In this document: positions 27,211 through 34,236 of the stretch, piece by piece
Numbering within the stretch: position 1 is the first letter of the stretch
How the letters are laid out: every line of letters starts with the position of its first letter
Origin: Prevotella sp.
Lineage (GTDB): Bacteria; Bacteroidota; Bacteroidia; Bacteroidales; Bacteroidaceae
NCBI GenBank assembly: GCA_022764085.1
Contig: JALERP010000144.1
Coordinates: forward strand, 1-34,651
Direction of reading: 5' to 3'
Length of the DNA: 34,651 nucleotides
Made by a program: the position numbers and the translations under genes
Notes under the pieces: generated by a model
The model's input: the letters and a program-made list of their open reading frames with translations, nothing else
What the model was told of the DNA's origin: nothing
Database searches by the model: none

Positions 27211-29493
27211 TTATTCCATGATACCATTGATAAACTGCAGGCATCCGTCGGCAAAGGCAAAGGGCAGGCAGTGAAACTTGTCGCTTAGTGCCACGGGGGT
27301 GCCGTTCTCAAGTCCCACACTCATGCTGCTGTCGGATGTGATATTCACATATTCCCCGCTCATGGCCATAAAGCGTCCCTTGCACGAGCCGCCAGGATAG
27401 GGATAGCTCGTCACGGTGTTCATGAGCGATGATATGAAATAGTTGCGCAGGTAGTTGGCCAACAATATCTTGTTGGCGGTTGACACTGTGCCTGAGAGCG
27501 TGTAGTCATCAGCTATCTTCAATGACCCGCATCCAGGTATCTTGCTGATATTCTGCTTTATAACCTCGTTGGTGGGAGCAAAGACAATGAGTCGGTTGCC
27601 CTCGCTGACAAGCGACGGCAGGTCGCCGCCCGACACTAATCCCGCCTTCTGAAGCAACTGCGAGAAGAGGTAGTACTCGAAATTCTTGTCGTTACAAATA
27701 GCCAGCCTGTGGGTCAGGCCGTCGCCGCTTGCCGCCTTGAACAGGTCATCGGAGGCGTAGGTATATGCCTTGCCGTTGCTCCATGGGCCGCCGTTCATCT
27801 TCACCTCATTAAAATCGACAAACGGTGTGCCTGCATACTCTGGGCTAAGCTGCTCGTTAAAACGCGCGTTGGTGGTAATCTTTCCATCGAGCACAAACCA
27901 ATAGTTAAACGGCTCGTTGGTCTCCACCACCTGTATGCCTGTGGCGGGCAGTGTGTTGATATTCGGGGCGGTGTGGATATTCACAATACCCTGGGCAGTG
28001 CCCTTACCCATATTGGCGAATGCCGCAATCTCATCACTATACACCTCAAGCATCTTGCCCGCCGACGTGGTGTTAAGCCTCATCTGCGGTTCGTTCTGAT
28101 TATACTGTAGATTGGTGGGAATGAGCGTTACAAACTCCGTCTTGTCGGATGCCAACGACAAGACAAGTTCGCTCTTGTCGAGCGTGTAGAGATAGCACTG
28201 GTAGGTGGTGTCGGCAAACGCCGGACCTATAACGCAGGAGAAAATTGCCGGAGCCTCCATGTCGTTCATTCCATATACAACTCCGTTCTCGCATATCATA
28301 CGGTCGTCAACCTCCTGGGGGTCAATGGCAATGGAAGTGCCTGACATGGTTTTCACCAATCCCTTGCTTATCTGCTCGGGGAACACTATCCTGTTGCTGT
28401 TGGAAAACGACTGCATAATAAAATAGCGCATCAACAACGGGTCGAGCTGGTCGATATTGCCATAGCCTCCCTCCTCTGTCCAATAATTGGTGAAGAACTT
28501 GGAGATGGCCTGGTTGGATGGAGCGAAGATGCTGTAGCCCTCGCTCTCCAGGACGTTCATGGCCTTGTAGTCGTTCACCGGCCACTCACATGCGATGTTA
28601 GGCAATTCTCCGTGGGTTAGCATATACACCTTGTAGCCCACATTATTAATAGTCTGGTTGTCAGCCTCACTAAACTCAGCATACTTGTCGTATAGGCTGA
28701 TGTAGTCGCTGTAGTTGCTGTTGTTCTTGAGTGTCTGGTAGATGGTTTCCAACGGTGTCACCACCTGGTTGACATGATAAAGGTAGCCATTGTCGGTGAC
28801 AGTGGCCTCAGTGTCGATGACCGAGGCATTTGACACGTTGAATCCGTTGGAGCCACCGGTCCACTCACTGTTGGGATAGAAATACTCATAATTGGACTTG
28901 GCATCCAGTCCCTGTGTTTCAAAGAAGCGATGTGACAATACCGGCAGGAAACGCTCGTAGTGATACACCGTCACCGTGGTGTCGCGGGCGTCAAACTTGC
29001 CTCTCATCTGCTCCATGTCGTCTTGACTGTGGGTGCGATGCTTATACCACATGCCCGCATTCTTGTTGCGGTCGTCCTCTGTGGCAAGGTCACCCTCATT
29101 AGGCCGGAAGTTAACCATCTTACTCCAGTCATACGCATAATACATAATGTGAAAACCAACGGTTTTCTTCAATTGCTTGGGATTGCGTTGCCACATGTCA
29201 TCCACACTTTCATACCCCTCTTGGCTAAGGTATTTCTGCCATGCGTCGTTGTCGGCGGCAATGACAGTCATTACTGACTTTCCATCCACAATGGGCTTAA
29301 AGCCAGTCAGTTCGATGGCACGCAGGAAAGAAGAATAATTACCTCCCTCGTTTTCCATTACTTGCCAAGCATTTCCCTTTAACCATGAGGGCGATGCATA
29401 GTGGTCATCTTCCGCGATGTCTTGACAAGACACCAACATAGAACCAACTAACGCAAATCCATAAACAGCTTTTAGTAACTTTCTCTGGATCAT
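27211..29493 (-). CDS. FAS1 (fasciclin)-domain lipoprotein, first gene of the PUL (FAS1-A)
   Basis: This is a 760-residue lipoprotein. The ATG at 29493 is chosen because it gives a 23-residue signal with lipobox SMLVSC; a longer in-frame reading to 29613 would run through the promoter. The mature start DIAEDDHYASPSWLKGNAWQ is characteristic of PUL fasciclin proteins. Several FAS1-like units follow: NYSSFLRAIELTGFKPIVDG with SVMTVIAADNDAW near 50-90, EGYSIFAPSNQAISKFF near 310, FVTLIPTN near 450 and RLIVFAPTNEVIKQN near 660. It has probably four repeats in all. It opens the operon ahead of SusC-A, an unusual position. A surface-binding role is inferred; it has no enzyme motif. Confidence 0.82.
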   Translation of the reverse strand: MIQRKLLKAVYGFALVGSMLVSCQDIAEDDHYASPSWLKGNAWQVMENEGGNYSSFLRAIELTGFKPIVDGKSVMTVIAADNDAWQKYLSQEGYESVDDMWQRNPKQLKKTVGFHIMYYAYDWSKMVNFRPNEGDLATEDDRNKNAGMWYKHRTHSQDDMEQMRGKFDARDTTVTVYHYERFLPVLSHRFFETQGLDAKSNYEYFYPNSEWTGGSNGFNVSNASVIDTEATVTDNGYLYHVNQVVTPLETIYQTLKNNSNYSDYISLYDKYAEFSEADNQTINNVGYKVYMLTHGELPNIACEWPVNDYKAMNVLESEGYSIFAPSNQAISKFFTNYWTEEGGYGNIDQLDPLLMRYFIMQSFSNSNRIVFPEQISKGLVKTMSGTSIAIDPQEVDDRMICENGVVYGMNDMEAPAIFSCVIGPAFADTTYQCYLYTLDKSELVLSLASDKTEFVTLIPTNLQYNQNEPQMRLNTTSAGKMLEVYSDEIAAFANMGKGTAQGIVNIHTAPNINTLPATGIQVVETNEPFNYWFVLDGKITTNARFNEQLSPEYAGTPFVDFNEVKMNGGPWSNGKAYTYASDDLFKAASGDGLTHRLAICNDKNFEYYLFSQLLQKAGLVSGGDLPSLVSEGNRLIVFAPTNEVIKQNISKIPGCGSLKIADDYTLSGTVSTANKILLANYLRNYFISSLMNTVTSYPYPGGSCKGRFMAMSGEYVNITSDSSMSVGLENGTPVALSDKFHCLPFAFADGCLQFINGIME

Positions 29494-29571
29494 TTTTTTG
29501 ACTTGTCCTAAATTGTTTTTATTATTATTGATATTTCTATCTAACCTAAGCACATAAGGTTTTAGTAGCTG

Positions 29572-29605
29572 CAAAGATAAACATAAATATTCAATAAAAT
29601 CCAAA
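29572..29605 (-). promoter_or_regulatory. Candidate promoter of the PUL operon
   Basis: On the minus strand TTTG (29605 to 29602) is followed after 22 nt by TATCTTTG (29579 to 29572). The box fits TAnnTTTG and the spacing is slightly long. The implied leader is about 70 nt to the ATG at 29493. A second TAnnTTTG match, TACCTTTG at 29690 to 29683, lacks a well-placed TTTG and would give a leader near 190 nt. No inverted-repeat operator was seen between them. Confidence 0.55.
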
Positions 29606-29773
29606 AAAAACAAAATATATTAGATTAGTTAGCCGAAATTAATTATAATTAAGATATACAATAAGTTTTTAAGGTTTATTTACAAAGGTAGTGACCACAA
29701 AATATAACCTTGAGGCGTTTATACAATCATCAGACCGAATGTGTCGATAGTGTCCCACTACCATCACGTATTT

Positions 29774-29850
29774 AACAATAATTAATGCGCCTGTTAGCAA
29801 AAAGTTGCAAAAGTTACTTGGGATTATAGGAAAAATGTTGTAACTTTGCA
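29774..29850 (+). promoter_or_regulatory. Promoter cassette before the TauE/SafE gene
   Basis: TTG at 29818-29820 and TAACTTTG at 29841-29848 are 20 nt apart, fitting the Bacteroidetes consensus. The box ends 4 nt before the ATG at 29853, so the transcript should be leaderless or nearly so. The 54-nt core 29797-29850 aligns without gaps to 32491-32544, with 47 identical positions by eye. Confidence 0.75.
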
Positions 29851-29852
29851 GA

Positions 29853-30566
29853 ATGACAACACTAATAATATTCACTATTGGCGCCGCATTCGTGCAGCGT
29901 ACCACAGGCTTCGGGTTCGGCATTTTCATAATGACCGTACTGCCTTACCTGATGCCCTCTTATGGCGAAGCCACCACTCTGTCAGGACTGCTTGCCTCGG
30001 TTACATCGTTGATAATTACGGTGAAATACAGGCGGGTGATTGCATGGAGGAAGCTCCTGCCGATATTGGCGGCTTTCCTTCTGACGAGTTTCCTCGCCGT
30101 TCAGATGCTGACATGGATGAGGGGTGACACGCTGAAGTATGTGCTTGGCATAACACTGATTTTATGTGCTGTTTACTTCAGTTTCTTTGCCGACAAGATG
30201 AAAGTGAAGCCTACACTTGGGATGCAGGCTACACTCGGCACCCTTTCGGGAATCATGGGTGGCCTGTTTGGCATGCAGGGACCACCTGCCGTGTTGTATT
30301 TCCTCGCAGTATCTGAGTCGAAAGAGAGATATACGGCACTGGCGCAATGCTATTTTCTCTTGGGCAACTGCATGATGACCATTTACAGGGCACAGTCAGG
30401 TTTTTTCACACAAGAGGTCATCACGTCATGGTGCTATGCAGTGCCGGCCGTTCTCGTGGGCACGTATCTCGGAGGAGTGGTGTTCAACAGGCTATCCCTC
30501 CCGACACTGAGGAAACTCGTGTATTTATATATCGGAATAAGTGGCATTGTGGCTATTGCTACATAG
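29853..30566 (+). CDS. TauE/SafE-family membrane permease
   Basis: This 237-residue protein has about eight hydrophobic segments in two halves, as in the TauE/SafE (DUF81) family of anion or organosulfur exporters. The glycine-rich opening RTTGFGFGIF near 16-25 and the internal GTLSGIMGGLFGMQGPP near 128-145 are the paired repeat motifs of the family. It has the usual length and no truncation. The start codon follows the promoter by only 4 nt, and an internal start would remove the first membrane segment. The substrate cannot be read from sequence. It is divergent from the PUL and convergent with the AlaX-type gene, with no evident functional tie to either. Confidence 0.88.
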   Translation: MTTLIIFTIGAAFVQRTTGFGFGIFIMTVLPYLMPSYGEATTLSGLLASVTSLIITVKYRRVIAWRKLLPILAAFLLTSFLAVQMLTWMRGDTLKYVLGITLILCAVYFSFFADKMKVKPTLGMQATLGTLSGIMGGLFGMQGPPAVLYFLAVSESKERYTALAQCYFLLGNCMMTIYRAQSGFFTQEVITSWCYAVPAVLVGTYLGGVVFNRLSLPTLRKLVYLYIGISGIVAIAT

Positions 30567-30612
30567 GGATAAACATTAATACTTGTATTTATGCTGCAAA
30601 AATTATGATTTA

Positions 30613-31083
30613 TTATTCGGGATATACTCTGAATACGATGCGAAACGAACCTTCGTTGTAGCTCGTGCTTGTAATCCTGAATGCCCCAATCTCCTTGGTT
30701 GACTTTACGTGCTTGCCAATGCAAGGGCATACGTCATAGTCGCCAATCCTTACGAGTCGCAATGTTTCACTTGCGTCGTCGGGCAATTTGTCGAGCTTAA
30801 CACCCTCTGGGATGTTGTCGCGTGTGACAAACTCATATTCCACAGGTAAGTCAGCAGCAATAAGTTCGTTAATTTTACTCTCTATTTCAGCAATCTGCCC
30901 ATCTGTAGGACATTCCGCAAGCAGAAAGTTGATTTTGCTTTTCTTTCTCTCAATATGAGCATTCTTCGACCTTTCGCAGCCGAACATCCTCACCATTGTC
31001 TGATTGAGCAAATGCTCCGCCGTATGCGAAGGCTCGTGCTCACTTTTGTTGTGTTCATTCAATACTGGTTGTTCCATATTCAT
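30613..31083 (-). CDS. AlaX-type alanyl-tRNA editing domain protein
   Basis: This 156-residue protein matches stand-alone editing proteins related to the second additional domain of alanyl/threonyl-tRNA synthetases, which hydrolyse mischarged tRNA. The zinc-binding pattern is present: H20 and H24 in HTAEH, then C121 and H125 in CPCIGKH. The C-terminal SFRIVFRVYPE and GAFRITS strands fit the fold. The start is set at 31083 because the promoter box ends 4 nt upstream; an ATG at 31077 (MEQPVLNEH) is an alternative. Partial copies of its first codons recur at 32161-32195 and 32370-32400. Function is by family; the cognate tRNA is not determinable here. Confidence 0.82.
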   Translation of the reverse strand: MNMEQPVLNEHNKSEHEPSHTAEHLLNQTMVRMFGCERSKNAHIERKKSKINFLLAECPTDGQIAEIESKINELIAADLPVEYEFVTRDNIPEGVKLDKLPDDASETLRLVRIGDYDVCPCIGKHVKSTKEIGAFRITSTSYNEGSFRIVFRVYPE

Positions 31084-31087
31084 GCTG

Positions 31088-31118
31088 CAAAAATACATCT
31101 TTTATTTCAAAAAACAAA
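31088..31118 (-). promoter_or_regulatory. Promoter of the AlaX-type gene
   Basis: On the minus strand TTTG (31118 to 31115) precedes TATTTTTG (31095 to 31088) by 19 nt, an excellent Bacteroidetes promoter. It ends 4 nt before the ATG at 31083, implying a leaderless mRNA or use of the ATG at 31077. Palindromic repeats begin 3 nt upstream of the TTTG. Confidence 0.75.
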
Positions 31119-31120
31119 GA

Positions 31121-31164
31121 TTTTCCCTCTAAATCTCATGAAAACAGTACGATTTAGGGGAAAA
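31121..31164. repeat. Palindromic repeat, CCTCTAAATC family, copy 2
   Basis: The left arm TTTTCCCTCTAAATC (31121-31135) pairs with GATTTAGGGGAAAA (31151-31164) around a 15-nt loop that starts TCAT. Arms carry one imperfection. It shares arm core and loop length with 7582-7624 and 31177-31213. Confidence 0.8.
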
Positions 31165-31176
31165 ACACCCAATAAC

Positions 31177-31213
31177 TCCTCTAAATCTCATAAAAGACAT
31201 AAGATTTAGAGGA
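31177..31213. repeat. Palindromic repeat, CCTCTAAATC family, copy 3
   Basis: Perfect 11-bp arms TCCTCTAAATC (31177-31187) and GATTTAGAGGA (31203-31213) enclose the 15-nt loop TCATAAAAGACATAA. This loop closely resembles that of copy 1, TCATAAAGAACATGC. It lies 12 nt from copy 2. Confidence 0.8.
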
Positions 31214-31392
31214 AATAAAGTGCACGAATGCAATGCCTGCCTATACCATGTCTATTATACGTTGATTGCCTATTCTAAGGCTCTCAAATGTAAAATCAGA
31301 CTTGTCATATGGCAGATGCAAGAAACATTACACCTCTCGGTTTTTTTACGAATTTATAACATTTATTTTTCTCGGTTTTTACAAAAAAGTGG

Positions 31393-31400
31393 TAATTTTG
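31393..31400 (+). promoter_or_regulatory. -7 box before an ATPase gene remnant
   Basis: TAATTTTG at 31393-31400 matches TAnnTTTG. The preceding AAAAAAGTGG resembles the same part of the promoter cassette at 32471-32544. An ATG that opens a truncated ATPase frame lies 31 nt downstream. Confidence 0.5.
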
Positions 31401-31431
31401 CACCCGAATTCACTAATTTAAACTCGTTGAT

Positions 31432-31546
31432 ATGTATTTCAAACGGAATATTGACCATTATCTTCTTGAATGGACATCCAGTGCGAGATATAGCCCGTGC
31501 CTACGGCCGTATCCTCAAGGTGGCACGCACCATTGCCGACATTGAT
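31432..31546 (+). pseudogene. Fused remnants: start of an AAA/DUF4143 ATPase and a ComM C-terminal piece
   Basis: From the ATG at 31432 the frame reads MYFKRNIDHYLLEW, the usual opening of Bacteroidetes AAA_14/DUF4143 ATPases. It then loses similarity and stops at 31545, with no Walker A. In the next frame, 31493-31546 reads ARAYGRILKVARTIADID. This closely matches the C-terminal helix of ComM/YifB magnesium-chelatase-like proteins. Two unrelated gene ends are therefore joined within about 60 bp. Neither can be functional. The promoter box at 31393-31400 is retained. Confidence 0.6.
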
Positions 31547-31614
31547 TTGAATAAAGGGCTGGCAACATTGTATGATATAAATACCTATCAATTTTATTTA
31601 TGGAGATCACCAAG

Positions 31615-32076
31615 ATGAAATCATTGTACAAATGGCTGATATTGATATTTATTGGTTTTTTATTGTTATTTTTAAATCATTATTATTTTTCATATAGTAG
31701 AAGGATAGGCAATACTCGTTTTTATCTTGTTGAAACAATGGTAGATTCAAAAGCCGGCAAGCCATTAGCAGGTTTGTATTATAAACCTATAGCAACTTCT
31801 GGATTTTGTGGAGAGAACACTCCGGGCTTCCCTAAAACTATCTATTGGAATAATCAATATGTTATTTCCCAGAATTATGATGGTAAAAGTCCTGAGATTA
31901 TTGAGTATGTAATCATTAATTTGGACAGTATTGATCCGAATAATGGTGAGATGAAAGATATTCATAGATTTCGAAATGAAGAAGAGTACTATACATATTT
32001 GAAACAAATAAAATTATCAGAAGCAGATATGAATCAAACAGATAATCATATTGCATGGTGGGAAATACTATTCTGA
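31615..32076 (+). CDS. Small membrane-anchored protein of unknown function
   Basis: I do not recognise this family. From the ATG at 31615 it has 153 residues; an ATG at 31600 would add five. One hydrophobic segment (about 5-26, WLILIFIGFLLLFLN) is followed by a polar domain of about 125 residues, probably outside the cytoplasm. That domain contains GNTRFYLVETMVDSKAGKP, GLYYKPIAT and a C-terminal HIAWWEILF. There is no lipobox. Base composition is visibly more A+T-rich than the PUL genes, and the gene sits among gene fragments and repeats, so recent acquisition is plausible. The small size and single anchor are compatible with an immunity-type protein, but nothing in the sequence proves it. 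Confidence 0.6.
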   Translation: MKSLYKWLILIFIGFLLLFLNHYYFSYSRRIGNTRFYLVETMVDSKAGKPLAGLYYKPIATSGFCGENTPGFPKTIYWNNQYVISQNYDGKSPEIIEYVIINLDSIDPNNGEMKDIHRFRNEEEYYTYLKQIKLSEADMNQTDNHIAWWEILF

Positions 32077-32100
32077 GAATTACAGTGAGGCAGTACAAAC

Positions 32101-32163
32101 TTGCAAAAAGAGCAACAGGAACTTTGGGATTTATACAATTCAGGCCGACCGGAACTTCTTGTG
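32101..32163 (+). pseudogene. Fragment of a DUF234-type ATPase start
   Basis: This 21-codon stretch includes KEQQELWDLYNSGRPELLV. It matches the segment that directly precedes the YGRRRVGKT Walker A in DUF234/archaeal-type ATPases. The similarity ends exactly where the repeat GTGTTCATTCAATAC begins (32161). The expected Walker A is missing, so this is a broken remnant. Confidence 0.5.
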
Positions 32164-32200
32164 TTCATTCAATACAGGTTGTTCCATATATTCATACTTC
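32161..32200 (-). repeat. Copy of the AlaX gene start, second of three
   Basis: GTGTTCATTCAATACAGGTT GTTCCATAT matches 31051-31079, where the same bases encode the first codons of the AlaX-type gene. On the minus strand it reads MEQPVLNEHK and then leaves the AlaX sequence. A third copy lies at 32370-32400. It has no gene behind it. Confidence 0.7.
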
Positions 32201-32211
32201 AAAAATTATAA

Positions 32212-32265
32212 ACTCAAGTTTCTGAAGTAAAATACAGAAAGATATGTTACTTCCGAAACTTGAGT
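32212..32265. repeat. Long inverted repeat with 19-bp arms
   Basis: ACTCAAGTTTCTGAAGTAA (32212-32230) pairs with TTACTTCCGAAACTTGAGT (32247-32265) with one mismatch around a 16-nt loop. Its layout is like the CCTCTAAATC palindromes, with long arms and a 15-16-nt A-rich loop, but the arm sequence differs. It sits between repeated AlaX-start copies in a gene-free stretch. Confidence 0.75.
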
Positions 32266-32369
32266 AAAAGAGAAGACGGAATCTATGTAGTACCAATATC
32301 AAGTTTAAGGGATTGAATAGAGCCATACCAGCCGTCATTATTGCTTGCTCCAAGATAAATGAATTGACT

Positions 32370-32400
32370 GTGTTCATTCAACACTGGTTGTTACATATAT
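32370..32400 (-). repeat. Copy of the AlaX gene start, third of three
   Basis: GTGTTCATTCAACACTGGTT GTTACATATAT matches 31051-31080 with two substitutions before the ends diverge. On the minus strand the MEQ opening has become a stop codon (ATG-TAA), then QPVLNEH is retained. The frame continues with an unrecognised sequence (QFIYLGASNNDGWYGSIQS) before stopping. The rest of 32266-32470 holds no gene I can support. Confidence 0.65.
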
Positions 32401-32470
32401 TCAAAAAACTATAAATAATTAATGGTAAAGTTGGAATATGGCATAGTTGATGTGCTACTAAAATTTTAAT

Positions 32471-32544
32471 AACAATTAATACTTCTATTGGCAAAAAGTT
32501 GCAAAAAACACTTGGATTTATTGGAAAAAAGTTGTAACTTTGCA
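32471..32544 (+). promoter_or_regulatory. Promoter cassette before the AAA-ATPase/DUF1703 gene
   Basis: TTG (32512-32514) and TAACTTTG (32535-32542) are 20 nt apart. The ATG at 32569 follows 26 nt after the box. The segment 32491-32544 is a near copy of 29797-29850 upstream of the TauE/SafE gene, with 47 of 54 positions identical by eye. Confidence 0.75.
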
Positions 32545-32568
32545 ACCGAAATCAAATATTTTCAGATA

Positions 32569-34197
32569 ATGGGAACATACATAAACATAGGCAATATACC
32601 ATTTCAAAGTGCGCTCAATGGAGAATACATAGGCAATATACCATTTCAAAGTGCGCTCAATGGAGAATACATTGACAAATCTGAACTTATTAGTGTGATT
32701 AACGCTACACTAAACACCGAACGCCGCTTCAGCTGTGTAACACGTTCACGCCGCTTCGGAAAGTCGTTGGCGGCAAAGATGCTATGCGCCTATTACGACA
32801 AGTCGTGCGACTCACGACAGATGTTCTCTAATCTGAAAATATCCAAAGACCCATCATTCTCCCTCCATCTCAACAAATACGTGGTGATATATCTTGACAT
32901 GTCAAAAATGGTGTCGATATTCAAAGATTGCGAAGATATAGTTGAACGCATCCAAGCCACTGTCACCAAAGACATTATTGACAATTACCCCGACATTGAA
33001 ACACGACAAGGAGAGCCTTTCCAAGATTATCTGTTGAGAATAAACGAGAAGACAGGCGAACAGTTTGTGATGATAATCGATGAATGGGATGCCATCTGCC
33101 GTGAGTTCAAGCCACAGAGCAAGTCCATGGACAACTATATATCATGGTTCAGAGGAATGTTCAAGGATGTGAATGCCGCAAGAATCTTTGCCGGAGTATA
33201 TCTCACAGGCATCTTGCCAATCAAGAAATACAAGACAGAGTCTGCCCTTAATAATTTCACGGAATACTCGATGATTGTACCCGGGAGGCTCTCTGGGCTT
33301 TTCGGCTTCACCGAAGATGAAGTAACAGCCCTATGCACCAAGTACAATATGGGCATTGATGAAATGAAAAAATGGTATGACGGATACAAGATTGGCAAAC
33401 AACAATCGATATTCAACCCCAATTCTGTCATACAGGCCATATACAATGATGAGTGTGCGAGTTATTGGGCTACCACTGGTGCATACGAAAACGTTGCGCA
33501 ATACATACAAATGAACTTTGAAGGTCTGAAAGATGACATAATCAAAATGCTTGCGGGAGGCAAATGCAAGGTGAACACCACCAGTTTCTCCAACGACTTG
33601 TCAATAATTAATTGCAAGGACGATGTCCTCACAGTACTTATCCATCTCGGCTATTTGTCGTATGATGGTAACTCCCAAGAATGTTATATTCCTAATAAGG
33701 AAGTAAGCGGAGAGATGGTAAATGCCGTGAATGCCAATGGTTGGGATATAGTTTCTAATGCGATAAAAGAATCTGAATCCCTACTTAATGCAACTCTCGC
33801 AGGAGATGAGGATGCCGTAGCCAAAGGAATAGAGCTTGTTCATGACCAGAATACAAGTATTCTCTCGTACAACAACGAAAACTCTTTGTCTTGTGTTCTC
33901 AGTTTGGCATACTATTTTGCCAGGAACAACTATATTTTCCACCGAGAGTTGCCCACTGGGAAAGGGTTTGCAGATTTAGTCCTCATCCCAAGGATAAACG
34001 TATCCCTCCCTGCAATAATCCTTGAACTCAAATGTGACAAAAACGCTTTATCTGCAATAAGTCAAATCAAGGATAAAAACTACAAGGGTATTGTATCTGA
34101 ATACACGGGTGACATCATTCTTGTAGGCATCAATTACGATAGAAAATCAAAACGGCATAGCTGTAAGATTGAAAGATATAATAGTCACCAAGGTTAA
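32569..34197 (+). CDS. AAA-ATPase-like protein with DUF1703 PD-(D/E)XK nuclease-like domain
   Basis: This 542-residue protein starts at ATG 32569 (MGTYINIGN). The open frame continues upstream but crosses the promoter, so the longer start is rejected. The N-terminal AAA-ATPase-like domain has the family's variant P-loop RSRRFGKSLAAKML near 70-85 and a Walker B FVMIIDEWDAI near 170-180. The C-terminal DUF1703 part has GKGFADLVLIP and ILELKCD near 470-495, the D...ExK core of a PD-(D/E)XK nuclease-like fold. Such genes are numerous and variable in Bacteroidetes and often linked to mobile DNA; their role is not established. An exact 42-bp duplication repeats residues 7-20 (IGNIPFQSALNGEY) in frame. 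All motifs are intact. Confidence 0.87.
   Translation: MGTYINIGNIPFQSALNGEYIGNIPFQSALNGEYIDKSELISVINATLNTERRFSCVTRSRRFGKSLAAKMLCAYYDKSCDSRQMFSNLKISKDPSFSLHLNKYVVIYLDMSKMVSIFKDCEDIVERIQATVTKDIIDNYPDIETRQGEPFQDYLLRINEKTGEQFVMIIDEWDAICREFKPQSKSMDNYISWFRGMFKDVNAARIFAGVYLTGILPIKKYKTESALNNFTEYSMIVPGRLSGLFGFTEDEVTALCTKYNMGIDEMKKWYDGYKIGKQQSIFNPNSVIQAIYNDECASYWATTGAYENVAQYIQMNFEGLKDDIIKMLAGGKCKVNTTSFSNDLSIINCKDDVLTVLIHLGYLSYDGNSQECYIPNKEVSGEMVNAVNANGWDIVSNAIKESESLLNATLAGDEDAVAKGIELVHDQNTSILSYNNENSLSCVLSLAYYFARNNYIFHRELPTGKGFADLVLIPRINVSLPAIILELKCDKNALSAISQIKDKNYKGIVSEYTGDIILVGINYDRKSKRHSCKIERYNSHQG
32587..32670 (+). repeat. Exact 42-bp tandem duplication inside the ATPase gene
   Basis: Unit 1 is 32587-32628 and unit 2 is 32629-32670. 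They are identical base for base and encode IGNIPFQSALNGEY twice. The family normally has this segment once, just before the IDKSELI stretch. Confidence 0.97.
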
Positions 34198-34236
34198 TAA
34201 TCTTGCAGGGATAAAGAGCTAATATATATCCACTCT

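Noticed and set aside
29494..29613. Longer N-terminus for the first FAS1 lipoprotein
   Set aside because: It would place the start upstream of the likely promoter and bury the lipoprotein signal; the ATG at 29493 gives a standard signal.
31220..31618. 132-codon plus-strand frame considered as a single gene
   Set aside because: It crosses the promoter box and only its end resembles a protein (a ComM helix), in a frame different from the ATPase start at 31432; it is a patchwork, not one gene.
32488..32568. Longer N-terminus for the AAA-ATPase/DUF1703 protein
   Set aside because: The added 27 codons overlap the promoter cassette, and the family starts at MGTYINIGN-like sequence.
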